A stretch of DNA of 46,898 nt. It comes from an uncultured Eubacteriales bacterium. Its GTDB lineage: Bacteria; Bacillota; Clostridia; Christensenellales; Borkfalkiaceae. The stretch covers positions 1 to 46,898 of the forward strand of contig UQTB01000018.1 in NCBI GenBank assembly GCA_900543915.1. Direction: 5' to 3'. The position numbers and the translations under genes are program-made. Below, one piece after another: positions 33,501 through 41,427 of the stretch (its first letter is position 1; each line of letters begins with the position of its first letter). The notes under the pieces are model-generated. The model was not told where the DNA came from, made no database searches, and was given only the letters and a program-made list of their open reading frames with translations.

Positions 33501-35461
33501 CCGAAGAAAAAATCCATTCCGCCCCCGCGCATGCGGAGACGGAGCCCATTATCAAAGTATCCGAGCTCTGTAAATACTTCGTCCTGGATAAGGACCTGCT
33601 CGGCCGCCCCACGAAGGTTTTGAAAGCGGTGGACAACGTTTCCTTTACCATCGAGAAGGGAAAGACGCTGGGAATCGTCGGCGAGTCCGGCTGCGGCAAA
33701 ACGACGCTCGGGCGCACGATTTTACAGCTGCACCGCCAGACTGCGGGGAATACGTTTTTCTACGGCAGGACGTTTTCCGGCCTTGCGCCCAAATACGTTT
33801 CCAAGACTGTGCGGCATGCCTCCGAGCTGATTCAGCGGCAGAAGGCCGCAGAACGCCGCGCCGACGCGCTGGCGCAGACCGCGAAGATGGAAGAGGAAAC
33901 GGCGGCGCAGAAGGCTTCGGCGATGGAGGAGACGGAGCGTACGTCGGCCGAGCGCCTGGCTGCGCTGGGCTTTACGGCGGAATCGCCCGCCGCGTTTTCC
34001 AAAGAACTGAAAGCGTGGATCCGTACCAACAGGGAAGACGCCGAAAAAACGGCGCAGGCAAAGGAAATTTACCGCGGATACATGGCGGTGAAGAAGGAAT
34101 ATGACAGAGCCGCAAAATTGGCAGACCGCGCGGATAAAGCCGCGCTCTCCGCCAAGCAGCACGCGCGCACGCTCTATATGAATATCGCGAGCGTCATCGG
34201 CGGTTTTATGGCGGCAGACGACCTGAAATCCCATGCGGGAATTCTGATCGGCAAGCTCGTCGCCAATGAGAAGGCGGTAAAAGCGGATAAGCGGTACCGC
34301 GCCGCGGCGATCCGCTTAGAGCGCGCGGAGGGAGAAGCGGAACGCGCGCTCGAACGGGAAGCGGCAGCGCTGAAACGGAACGTCGAAGACGCCGAGGAAG
34401 CGCGCGACAGGAAGATCGAAGAGATCAGTAAGAAAGAACAGGGCGGGCAGACTGCGGACGCAAAAGAAGCGGAAGCCGCATGCGCCCGCAAAATAGAACT
34501 GCTCCGCGCGAAGAGCGAGGAGAGAACCGCAAAGGCGAAAAAAGCGGGAGAGAAGCGCGTGGGAGAGGCCGAAGCGGCCTTGAAACGGGCGGAAGCGGAA
34601 CGCGACCGGGCATTTTCGGAGAGAGACGCCGCGGGGGAGGCGCTTGCTAAGGCAAAAGATCCCTACCGCGGTCAGGCTGAATTTGAAGCATGCGAGCAAT
34701 ATGCGGAAGAGGGCGTCGACCTGGCGCGGCTGACCAATAAGGAACTCAGAAAGCTGAGAAAAGACCTGCAGATCATTTTCCAGGATCCCTATTCTTCGCT
34801 GGATTCCAGAATGTCCGTCGGCGATATCATCGGCGAAGGCATGCTGGTCCATAAGCTGGCGGTCGATCCCAAAAAGCGCAAGAAAAAGGTTTTGGAAATC
34901 ATGAAGCGCTGCGGCTTGCAGGACTTCCACTACGATCGCTATCCGCACGAATTTTCGGGCGGACAGCGCCAGCGCGTCTGTATCGCGCGCGCTCTCGCGT
35001 ACAACCCCGAGTTTATCGTCTGCGACGAACCCGTTTCGGCGCTGGACGTCTCCATTCAGGCGCAGATCATCAACCTGCTGAAGACGCTTCAGCAGGAGCT
35101 GCAGCTCACGTATCTGTTCATTTCGCACGACCTGTCCGTGGTTCAGCATATTTCGGACAACGTCGGCGTCATGTACCTCGGCAATCTGGTCGAGATCGGC
35201 AAAAAAGAGGATATTTTCGGCTCGCCCATGCACCCGTATACGCAGGCGTTGCTGTCCGCGATCCCCGTTCCCGATCCGCATTCCAAGATGAACCGGATCA
35301 TGCTGGCGGGAGACATTCCCAGCCCGGCGAACCCGCCGAAGGGCTGCAAGTTCCATACCCGCTGCACAAAGTGCATGGAGATCTGCAAGAGCGTCCCCCC
35401 GAAATTCAGAGATTACGGCGATGGGCACAAGGTGGCGTGCCACCTGTATCCGCAGGACTGA
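33497..35461 (+). CDS. oppF: Oligopeptide ABC transporter ATPase OppF with a ~300-residue coiled-coil insertion
   Basis: This is a 654-residue ATPase subunit; normal OppF is about 310-340. Walker A GESGCGKT is at residues 62-69, the Q-loop Gln at 429 (IIFQDPYSSLD), signature FSGGQRQR at 486-493 and Walker B Asp510 (IVCDEPVSALD). The C-terminal CKFHTRCTKCMEIC motif is intact. Between residues about 95 and 415 lies a highly charged Ala/Glu/Lys/Arg-rich region with heptad-like runs (for example AEAALKRAEAERDRAF), predicted coiled coil. All catalytic motifs remain and the frame is open, so the protein is likely active. The insertion starts just after the strand that follows Walker A, the same place as the smaller OppD insertion. 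Confidence 0.92.
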   Translation: MTEEKIHSAPAHAETEPIIKVSELCKYFVLDKDLLGRPTKVLKAVDNVSFTIEKGKTLGIVGESGCGKTTLGRTILQLHRQTAGNTFFYGRTFSGLAPKYVSKTVRHASELIQRQKAAERRADALAQTAKMEEETAAQKASAMEETERTSAERLAALGFTAESPAAFSKELKAWIRTNREDAEKTAQAKEIYRGYMAVKKEYDRAAKLADRADKAALSAKQHARTLYMNIASVIGGFMAADDLKSHAGILIGKLVANEKAVKADKRYRAAAIRLERAEGEAERALEREAAALKRNVEDAEEARDRKIEEISKKEQGGQTADAKEAEAACARKIELLRAKSEERTAKAKKAGEKRVGEAEAALKRAEAERDRAFSERDAAGEALAKAKDPYRGQAEFEACEQYAEEGVDLARLTNKELRKLRKDLQIIFQDPYSSLDSRMSVGDIIGEGMLVHKLAVDPKKRKKKVLEIMKRCGLQDFHYDRYPHEFSGGQRQRVCIARALAYNPEFIVCDEPVSALDVSIQAQIINLLKTLQQELQLTYLFISHDLSVVQHISDNVGVMYLGNLVEIGKKEDIFGSPMHPYTQALLSAIPVPDPHSKMNRIMLAGDIPSPANPPKGCKFHTRCTKCMEICKSVPPKFRDYGDGHKVACHLYPQD

Positions 35462-35465
35462 ACCA

Positions 35466-35717
35466 ATGGCGAAGAAAAAGAAGATCTATCCGGATGACGA
35501 CGGGCATACCATCTGCAACATGAACGTGGAGGGCATGCCCTGGTACGAGTCCGAACAAGTGAAGAAAAACCGGCAGAGCCTGAAAGAGGACGCGCCCACC
35601 AAAAAGGAGGTGCGCGCCATGATCAAAGCGCGTTTTTTGGCGACGCTCCCTTATTTTCTGAGCTGTCTGATTGCGTTCGGAATCGTCGCCTGCCTGATGT
35701 ATCTTTGGCTGCGCTGA
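35466..35717 (+). CDS. Small single-pass membrane protein at the end of the opp operon
   Basis: This 83-residue protein has a basic N terminus (MAKKKKIYPDDDGHTICNMN), a charged middle and one membrane helix at the C terminus (about 58-80), so it is a tail-anchored protein with its N terminus probably in the cytoplasm. It starts 5 bases after the oppF stop and ends directly at the operon terminator. I recognise no domain. It may be a small subunit or regulator of the Opp complex; this rests only on position. Confidence 0.75.
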   Translation: MAKKKKIYPDDDGHTICNMNVEGMPWYESEQVKKNRQSLKEDAPTKKEVRAMIKARFLATLPYFLSCLIAFGIVACLMYLWLR

Positions 35718-35718
35718 A

Positions 35719-35750
35719 AAAAGAGTTCTTCGGAACTCTTTTCGTTTTTT
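35719..35750 (+). terminator. Intrinsic terminator of the protease-opp operon
   Basis: Ten-bp stem AAAAGAGTTC / GAACTCTTTT with a TTCG tetraloop, then CGTTTTTTT, two bases after the last gene's stop. Confidence 0.93.
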
Positions 35751-35803
35751 TGGTTTATAATGACTAAAATAAAGCGATACAGGATTATTTTGTGATAAAA
35801 AAG

Positions 35804-35891
35804 TTGTAAAATTTTGTCACACATGCTATAATAAAAAGAGAGAAAAGGGGATCCCCTTTTCCGTTTGCCTTAGAGAAACTAAGGCAAACGG
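35804..35891 (+). promoter_or_regulatory. Extended -10 promoter and double-hairpin leader
   Basis: TTGTAA (35804-35809), 17-base spacer and extended TGCTATAAT (-10 at 35827-35832). The leader then holds two adjacent strong stems: the perfect palindrome AAAAGGGGATCCCCTTTT (35843-35860) and a 13-bp stem CCGTTTGCCTTAG / CTAAGGCAAACGG (35861-35891) with loop AGAAA. No U tract follows either. Confidence 0.75.
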
Positions 35892-35912
35892 AAAGAGAAT
35901 TGAAGGAAAGAG

Positions 35913-36344
35913 ATGACAGCGGCAGTATTTATAATCATGGGAATCATAACGGCGCGCCTGCTGGAGAAAAGGCGGATGCGGATCGCAGCGGTCGCGCACG
36001 CCGTTTTCTTTATTCTCTTCGGATTTTTTATCCTGTTGATCCCCGAAAAAGGTGTGTTTGCCGTGCTGGCGGAGCGGCTGCTCGGCGAGAAGGCTTATGC
36101 CACTTTGCGGGCCGTTATGACCGAAAACTCGGGCGTAACGGTGAGTATCGCCGCGCTGATTGAGATTTTCGTCCTGGCGGGAAACATCGCGGTTCTGATC
36201 GGAGCCGCCGTAAGCATAGAGGAAAGGGCTTCAAAAGAGCCCCGCGGGGAACCGCTGACCGGAATGCCCGTGCGCCCGGTCGGTGCGGAGACAGATTCCG
36301 ACAGGCGCCCGCGGTGGCTGGTATTCTGCCGATTGATCAATTAG
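35913..36344 (+). CDS. Small multi-pass membrane protein, unknown
   Basis: This is a 143-residue protein with three hydrophobic helices (about residues 2-15, 25-45 and 78-98) and a polar C-terminal tail. AAGGA lies 5 bases before ATG 35913, directly behind the double-hairpin leader. It precedes the prepilin-like gene by 50 bases with no terminator between, so the two may share a transcript. I recognise no family. Confidence 0.65.
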   Translation: MTAAVFIIMGIITARLLEKRRMRIAAVAHAVFFILFGFFILLIPEKGVFAVLAERLLGEKAYATLRAVMTENSGVTVSIAALIEIFVLAGNIAVLIGAAVSIEERASKEPRGEPLTGMPVRPVGAETDSDRRPRWLVFCRLIN

Positions 36345-36394
36345 GTTTTCTTTTTTTCAAATTGACACAAAATAAAAAGAAAAGGAGAAAAAAG

Positions 36395-38539
36395 ATGAAA
36401 CGGAACAAAAAAGGGTTTACGATCGTAGAGCTCGTGATCGTGATCGCGGTCATCGCCATTCTGGCGGCGGTGCTGATCCCTACGTTTTCGAGTCTGATCA
36501 ATAAAGCGAAGGAGTCTTCGGATACGGCGCTGGTAAAGAATCTGAATATCATCATGGCGGCGGACGAAGCGGAGAACGGAAAGAGCGAAACCATGAGCGA
36601 GGCGCTGGCTGCGGCGGAGAGCGCGGGATATACGATAGAGAAGATCACGCCGACGAGTTCGGGGGATATCCTCTGGGACGAGCAGAACAACCGGTTTGTG
36701 CTGAAAAAGGCGGACGGAACGTACTATGCGGAAAACGGGAACGTGACGGAAGGGGTAAACCTCTGGAAGATCACGGACGATTTGGAAGAAGTAAAGGAAA
36801 ACAGCAATCATTACAGCTATTACCTGAAGGGAACGGAGATCACGGGAGCAGTAACTGCGAAAGCGGGAGTGGACGTCGGGGAAAACAGCGCAGACGTGAA
36901 TTACGCGAACGACGGAGCAGGGCAGACGGTGACGATCCGCATGAACGGAGGGAAGCTGACGGTAAATGCGCCGAATGATACGGTGAACTCTTACGGGGAA
37001 AAGGAAAGTGTGGATATCACGGCTGTAGCGAGTGCGTCCTATCACGAGAACGGAAAAGTGGTCGGGAATATCGAAGTCAAGAAGGGAAGAGTGGAACTGG
37101 GCGCCGGTGCGGAAGTGAACACGGTGCTGGTATCTTCTGCGGCGACAGGCGACGTGAAAGTGGACGTACTGGCCGGTGCGAAGGTAGGCTCGGTTGCCCC
37201 TACGACCAAAGAGGCGAAAGAGGATATAAAGCTCTCTACGAGCATTCCCGCTGATTCCAGGGTAGAAGAAATTGTAGGAGAGGAAGCGAAATCTTTTGCC
37301 GGCGGCATCGGCACGCAGGCAAGCCCTTACATTATTTCCAATATCGAGCAATGGAAAAATTTGTCGGGTATGTGCACAAGCAGCGATGCAACAAAAGACA
37401 AATATTTTGTCGTAACAAGCGACCTTGATTTTTCAAGTGTCAATGAAAAAGCGGACTGCTCATACTTTGCAGGCAACATAGATTTTGGCGGGTATAAAGT
37501 CACCGGTTTGTCTTTGACCCATGCTAACTATAAATTTTCAAGTGCATATGGTGGATTGTTTGCTACCTTAGCAGACGGCGCAAAGGTCAGCAATCTCAAA
37601 TTCTATTTGCAAAATTTGGGCAATGATATCAGTATGAGACTGGCTGTTTATGCCTACGGCACTGTTGTTATCGACAACGTGGAAACATATGGCGAGGTAC
37701 AGTACAGCGACAATAATGCATCAGTGCTGGTGTTTAGAGTAGGTAGCGATCATAACGGAAAATCATATGGTTCTACAAATTTAACCGTTTCTAATTGCCG
37801 CAACTATTGTAAATTACAAAATACAAACAGTAGTGCCGGTCTTACCGGTGTTTTTGTAGGCCGTAACATGGGAAATGACGAAACGTTTAATTTCAATAAT
37901 TGCATTAACTATGCCCAAATTTTTAATATCAACGCAGCGGAAAGCGTAACCCCCAATACATCGATCTTGCTTAGCAATATTTGTGAACCGAATGCCAAAG
38001 TTTATGCAACGGGCTGTGAAAATAAAGGCGAACTTTACTTCACTAAGGACGACTTTACAGCAACGTTGATTTGTAAACGAGACAATCAGAAGGTTACAAA
38101 TATCGATGAACTTGATAACTCTGTCAACACAACATTAAGCGCCAACAAAATTCAAACGGGCAACATTACCGTTGCAGAGGACGGTACGATATCGATCACG
38201 CCTCCCGACACGGCAGTTAAGTTCGAAATCGTCATTACCTACACTACACGCGATGCTGCTGGCGGAACAGAAGGGATTTTTATTAACGATTTGACTATTG
38301 ATCAGGTTCAGCAATTCAAGACGGGCAAATTCCTTCTTGCGAGTGACGTAGCGGACGGTTTCCCCACGGATCTCACTTCCAAAACTCAATTTACCTGGAC
38401 TTATAATACATGTATCATTGACGGCACTGAGTATATCGTATTGGGCGACAGTGCGGAATATCTGCCGAAAAAAGCGCCTGCGCTTGCAGTCAATGCTTAC
38501 GACGCAGACGGAAAATTGGTTGCGGTTTACAGCGCGTAA
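36395..38539 (+). CDS. Prepilin-like protein with large C-terminal passenger
   Basis: This 714-residue protein begins with a class III prepilin signal, MKRNKKG|FTIVELVIVIA..., with Gly7 as the processing site and the conserved Glu at +5 after it; the hydrophobic helix spans about 8-30. Ordinary pilins have 130-200 residues, so the remaining 680 form a passenger. Residues about 150-310 are polar and low in aromatics. From about 305 a new part begins (GIGTQASPYIISNIEQWKNL ... FSSVNEKADCSYFAGNIDF) with beta-helix or GLUG-like features. The DNA from about 37320 on is markedly AT-richer than the first 900 bases. ATG 36395 has AAAGGAG upstream. No prepilin peptidase or pilus motor gene is nearby. 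Confidence 0.85.
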   Translation: MKRNKKGFTIVELVIVIAVIAILAAVLIPTFSSLINKAKESSDTALVKNLNIIMAADEAENGKSETMSEALAAAESAGYTIEKITPTSSGDILWDEQNNRFVLKKADGTYYAENGNVTEGVNLWKITDDLEEVKENSNHYSYYLKGTEITGAVTAKAGVDVGENSADVNYANDGAGQTVTIRMNGGKLTVNAPNDTVNSYGEKESVDITAVASASYHENGKVVGNIEVKKGRVELGAGAEVNTVLVSSAATGDVKVDVLAGAKVGSVAPTTKEAKEDIKLSTSIPADSRVEEIVGEEAKSFAGGIGTQASPYIISNIEQWKNLSGMCTSSDATKDKYFVVTSDLDFSSVNEKADCSYFAGNIDFGGYKVTGLSLTHANYKFSSAYGGLFATLADGAKVSNLKFYLQNLGNDISMRLAVYAYGTVVIDNVETYGEVQYSDNNASVLVFRVGSDHNGKSYGSTNLTVSNCRNYCKLQNTNSSAGLTGVFVGRNMGNDETFNFNNCINYAQIFNINAAESVTPNTSILLSNICEPNAKVYATGCENKGELYFTKDDFTATLICKRDNQKVTNIDELDNSVNTTLSANKIQTGNITVAEDGTISITPPDTAVKFEIVITYTTRDAAGGTEGIFINDLTIDQVQQFKTGKFLLASDVADGFPTDLTSKTQFTWTYNTCIIDGTEYIVLGDSAEYLPKKAPALAVNAYDADGKLVAVYSA

Positions 38540-38626
38540 GGGATTGTAAAAAGCAGTCCGGTTTCGGGAAAAACAAAATTACAGCAAAAGGAATTTGCCA
38601 ATCGGATCCCGGAAAAACTAAATGAC

Positions 38627-38659
38627 AAAAAAGCCTCTGTTTTGGCAGAGGCTTTTTTT
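38627..38659. terminator. Bidirectional intrinsic terminator
   Basis: GCCTCTG / CAGAGGC stem flanked by A6 and T7, so it works in both directions. It serves the prepilin-like gene on the plus strand and the XRE gene on the minus strand. Confidence 0.92.
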
Positions 38660-38669
38660 GTTTCAGCGT

Positions 38670-39164
38670 TTAATGCAGCTGTATGATCGTCGTGACGATT
38701 GCGCCGAGGACAATGAGGAGAATCACCAGACGCGTTATCAGATACGGCAGAGAGGGCCGTTCAGACGGCTCCGAACGGCCGGCCCGTTTGGTGAGAACGG
38801 CGAACACCAGATAGCCGATCACGCCCGCAAAACTGCCGTAAATGAGCTGCGATATTCTGCTGAAATACGCCGCCAGCGTAAAGGCGGCGGTCAGCGCGAG
38901 ACAAATGACGGCAAACAGGTAGAAGAGTCTGCCGCGCCTGCGGTCCATCTGCCGCCGGTTGGCGAGATCTTCTTCGGAGATCAGTTCGTCAATCGTCGTT
39001 CCCGCCAGCGCCGCCAGCTGTTTCAGATTTTCAATATCGGGGTAGCCTGCGTCCGTCTCCCATTTGGAAACGGCCGAGCGGGAGACAAAACATGCCTGCG
39101 CAAGTTCTTCCTGCGTCCATCCGCGTTCGGCGCGGAGGCGCCTGCACTTTTCACTGAATTTCAC
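38670..39164 (-). CDS. XRE-family regulator with three membrane segments
   Basis: This 164-residue protein has an N-terminal helix-turn-helix of the XRE/Cro type (about residues 1-60: LRAERGWTQEELAQACFVSRSAVSKWETDAGYPD) split by typical spacing, then a basic linker and three membrane helices (about 82-103, 108-126, 140-163). It is therefore a membrane-tethered DNA-binding protein. I chose GTG 39164 because AAGGAGCG lies 6 bases upstream and the -10 element of the promoter overlaps the longer reading. No regulon can be named; it stands alone. Confidence 0.87.
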   Translation of the reverse strand: MKFSEKCRRLRAERGWTQEELAQACFVSRSAVSKWETDAGYPDIENLKQLAALAGTTIDELISEEDLANRRQMDRRRGRLFYLFAVICLALTAAFTLAAYFSRISQLIYGSFAGVIGYLVFAVLTKRAGRSEPSERPSLPYLITRLVILLIVLGAIVTTIIQLH

Positions 39165-39190
39165 GCGATACGCTCCTTGCTTTTTCTTCC

Positions 39191-39219
39191 AGTATAGCAC
39201 GCCGCGCGGAAATTGTCAC
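39191..39219 (-). promoter_or_regulatory. Promoter of the XRE regulator
   Basis: GTGACA (39214-39219), 17-base spacer, TATACT (39191-39196); predicted leader about 20 bases. Confidence 0.68.
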
Positions 39220-39390
39220 GCCACTTTTATTCCCATCGCCGTTTGGCGGACGGGATGCGCGGTGTCGCGCCGATTGCACGGGCAAAACGCTTTGTGCTCA
39301 GGGGAAACGTTTTGCCGCGCCGCCGCGGGGCGGGAGAAAAAACAACCGAATCGGCGTCTGAGACATGCAATGAGTATTAACGGAAAAAGA

Positions 39391-39413
39391 AAAAAGCGCG
39401 GAACGCGCTTTTT
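39391..39413 (-). terminator. Intrinsic terminator of the zinc-ribbon gene
   Basis: AAAAAGCGCG / CGCGCTTTTT with a GAA or TTC loop, directly after the zinc-ribbon stop codon. The spacer from here to the XRE promoter holds no gene. Confidence 0.85.
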
Positions 39414-39418
39414 CGTTG

Positions 39419-39682
39419 TTATCTGGATTCTTTGAAGCATTCGTCGCAGAGCACGTCCCCATGCGGCTCGAACGGAACCTGGCAGGCTTTTCCGCAGCGG
39501 GCGCACACGGCGTCGTACATCTGGCGGGGGCCGCGGGCGGCTTTTTTGCGTGCGTCACGGCAGGTTTTGCAGCGCTGCGGTTCGTTGGTGAACCCTTTTT
39601 CGGCGTAGAATTCCTGTTCGCGCGCCGTAAAGGTGAATTCTTGTCCGCAATCCTTGCAGACGAGGGTTTTGTCGTTGTACAT
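39419..39682 (-). CDS. Double zinc-ribbon protein
   Basis: This 87-residue protein has two zinc-ribbon units. The first has CKDC (Cys9, Cys12) and CKTC (near 38-41); the second has CARC (near 60-63) and CDEC (near 79-82), with the VPFEPHG signature between. This pair is typical of a small widespread family of zinc-ribbon proteins of unknown role in Clostridia and other bacteria. A nucleic-acid-binding or chaperone-like function is possible. AAGGTC precedes the ATG. Its transcript seems to start with a terminator-like hairpin. Confidence 0.87.
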   Translation of the reverse strand: MYNDKTLVCKDCGQEFTFTAREQEFYAEKGFTNEPQRCKTCRDARKKAARGPRQMYDAVCARCGKACQVPFEPHGDVLCDECFKESR

Positions 39683-39695
39683 AAAGACCTTCTTA

Positions 39696-39760
39696 TAAAA
39701 AAATACGCGGGAACACTCCCGCGTTCAACTTATTATAACACAATCAACGCATTTCGTCAA
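39696..39760 (-). promoter_or_regulatory. Promoter plus leader terminator of the zinc-ribbon gene
   Basis: On the minus strand TTGACG (39755-39760), 17-base spacer and TATAAT (39732-39737) place the start near 39725. The RNA would begin almost at once with ACGCGGGA-GTGT-TCCCGCGT (39705-39724), followed by A and U7, then the ribosome site AAGG about 10 bases before the ATG. Confidence 0.78.
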
Positions 39761-39781
39761 TGACTTTCCCCCCGGTAACGC

Positions 39782-39799
39782 GAAAACCGCGCGGTTTTC
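39782..39799. repeat. Perfect 18-bp palindrome
   Basis: GAAAACCGCGCGGTTTTC is fully self-complementary. It lies between the metQ terminator and the zinc-ribbon promoter, just upstream of its -35. It may be an operator or a backup terminator stem. Confidence 0.5.
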
Positions 39800-39856
39800 T
39801 TTCCGTTCGGGCAGGGATTGGGGTATTTGGACCGCATTTCGGGCCGCAGAGCGGGA

Positions 39857-39891
39857 AAGCCGCCCCTTTGCGCTCGGCGAAGGGGCGGCTT
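39857..39891 (-). terminator. Probable terminator of metNIQ
   Basis: A 12-bp stem AAGCCGCCCCTT / AAGGGGCGGCTT with an 11-base loop, about 20 bases past the metQ stop. The U tract is poor, so termination may be partial. Confidence 0.62.
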
Positions 39892-39910
39892 ATCGCTGCG
39901 CGTGCGCGGA

Positions 39911-40720
39911 TTAAAACACCGCTACGACAAATCCGTTGTATTTCTGTTCGATAAAATCCTTTACCTTCCGGGAGGTCAGCGCTTCCAAAAGCGCGACCAC
40001 TCTCGGATCTTCCTCGTTTCCCCTCTTGACGCAGAGGACGTTCGCGTATTCCGCGGCGGCGACGCTCGCTTCTTCGATCAGAATGGCTTTCGACGTATCG
40101 ACCTGATTGGTGAGCGCGTAATTGCCGTTGATGACGGCGAGTGTGACCTCCTTCATTGCCTCTGGCAGGAGCGCCGCTTCCATTTCCCTGATGTTGTCTT
40201 TGGAGAGTTTGGAAGAGGGAAGCACGTCTTCCTTGGTGGAAGAGACGCTGCCGCCGTCCTTCAGTTCGACGAGTCCCGCATCCTGCAGCAGGAGAAGCGC
40301 GCGGGCCCGGTTGGAGCCGTCGTTGGGGATCGCCACGGTCGCGTCTGCGGAAACGTTTGCCACGTCCGTCACCGTCTCCGAGTAGATCGCGAACGCCTCG
40401 TAGTGAATGCTTCCCACGCTCACGAGGTCGGTTCCGTTGTCCTTGTTGAACTGCGTGAGATAGGGCTGGTGCTGGAAGAAATTGGCGAGCAGTTCGCCGG
40501 ACTGCACGGCGGTGTTGGGAAGGACGTAATCGCTGTAAATATCGATTTTCAGCGTGTAGCCCTGTTCTTTCAGGTCGTCTTCCACGGCTGCCAGGATTTC
40601 AGCGTGGGGGACGGCGCTGGCGCCCACCCGGATGGTGTTCGGATCGTCTTTACAGGCGGTGAAGCCGAACAGCAGGACGGCGGCGAAGCTCAGTGCAATG
40701 AATTTCAAAAAGCGTTTCAT
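39911..40720 (-). CDS. metQ: Methionine-binding lipoprotein
   Basis: This 269-residue lipoprotein has a signal peptide ending in FTAC (Cys23). NlpA/MetQ family marks are IRVGASAVPHAEIL, DYVLPNTAVQSGELLANFFQHQPYL in parts, VAIPNDGSNRARALLLLQDAGLV, and LAVINGNYALTNQV. It captures methionine for the MetNI importer. ATG 40720 overlaps the metI stop (ATGA). Last gene of the operon. Confidence 0.95.
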   Translation of the reverse strand: MKRFLKFIALSFAAVLLFGFTACKDDPNTIRVGASAVPHAEILAAVEDDLKEQGYTLKIDIYSDYVLPNTAVQSGELLANFFQHQPYLTQFNKDNGTDLVSVGSIHYEAFAIYSETVTDVANVSADATVAIPNDGSNRARALLLLQDAGLVELKDGGSVSSTKEDVLPSSKLSKDNIREMEAALLPEAMKEVTLAVINGNYALTNQVDTSKAILIEEASVAAAEYANVLCVKRGNEEDPRVVALLEALTSRKVKDFIEQKYNGFVVAVF

Positions 40721-41427
40721 ATTGATTTCTCCTTTCTCTTTGATTTTTTTCTGTTTTTGATTCGTTTGTCCAACGCCTTGGCGAGCCAGGTTCCCGCCGT
40801 CTGAAAGATCTGTACGATGAGAAACAGCAGGAACACGGTGATCCACATCAGCTCGCCGTTGGATTGGTAAAAGCCGTATTGCAGGGCGATGTCTCCCAGC
40901 CCGCCGCCCGCGCAGAATCCCGCCATCGCGGAATAGCTCAGAATCGTGGTGACGGCAATCGCGGCGTTGACGATGAGAGAGGGCTTCGCCTCGGGGATCA
41001 GGACGCGGAACACGATGCGCGCGTTGGAGGCGCCCATTGCGCTTGCGGCTTCGATAAGGCCCGCGTCCACCTCTTTCAGGGAAGACTCCACCAGCCGCGC
41101 CACGAAGGGCGCCGCCGCGACCACGAGGGGGACGATGGCCGCCGTCGAGCCGGTAAACCCGCCCACGATAAAGCGGGTGAAGGGGATAATTGCGACGAGC
41201 AGAATCAGGAAGGGGACGGAGCGGAAAAAGTTGACGACGAAGCCGAGCGCGGCGTTCACCGCCTTATTTTCGGCGATGCCGTTCTTTCCCGTGACGGCGA
41301 GCACGACGCCGAGGGGGAGGCCGACGGCGTATGCAAAGACGGCGGAGACCAGCGTCATGTAGAGCGTCTCCAACAGTCCCTCCGGGAGAAGGTCGATGTT
41401 TTTGATTGCTAAAAGCAGAATTTCCAT
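40717..41427 (-). CDS. metI: Methionine ABC transporter permease
   Basis: This 236-residue permease has five to six membrane segments and the MetI EAA loop (EAASAMGASNARIVFRV). N-terminal ETLYMTLVSAVFAYAVGLPLG is typical. It starts at the base next to the metN stop. It forms the channel with MetN. Confidence 0.95.
   Translation of the reverse strand: MEILLLAIKNIDLLPEGLLETLYMTLVSAVFAYAVGLPLGVVLAVTGKNGIAENKAVNAALGFVVNFFRSVPFLILLVAIIPFTRFIVGGFTGSTAAIVPLVVAAAPFVARLVESSLKEVDAGLIEAASAMGASNARIVFRVLIPEAKPSLIVNAAIAVTTILSYSAMAGFCAGGGLGDIALQYGFYQSNGELMWITVFLLFLIVQIFQTAGTWLAKALDKRIKNRKKSKRKEKSI

Noticed and set aside
35791..35824. CRP-like site TGTGA ... TCACA over the promoter at 35804
   Set aside because: The half-sites are over 20 bases apart, not the six of a CRP site; probably chance in AT-rich DNA.
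36362..36395. TTGACA at 36362-36367 as a promoter for the prepilin-like gene
   Set aside because: No -10 fits before the ribosome site; read-through from the upstream gene is more likely.
36395..38539. Diversity-generating retroelement acting on the prepilin-like gene
   Set aside because: No reverse transcriptase, template repeat or Avd-like gene is visible in the window.
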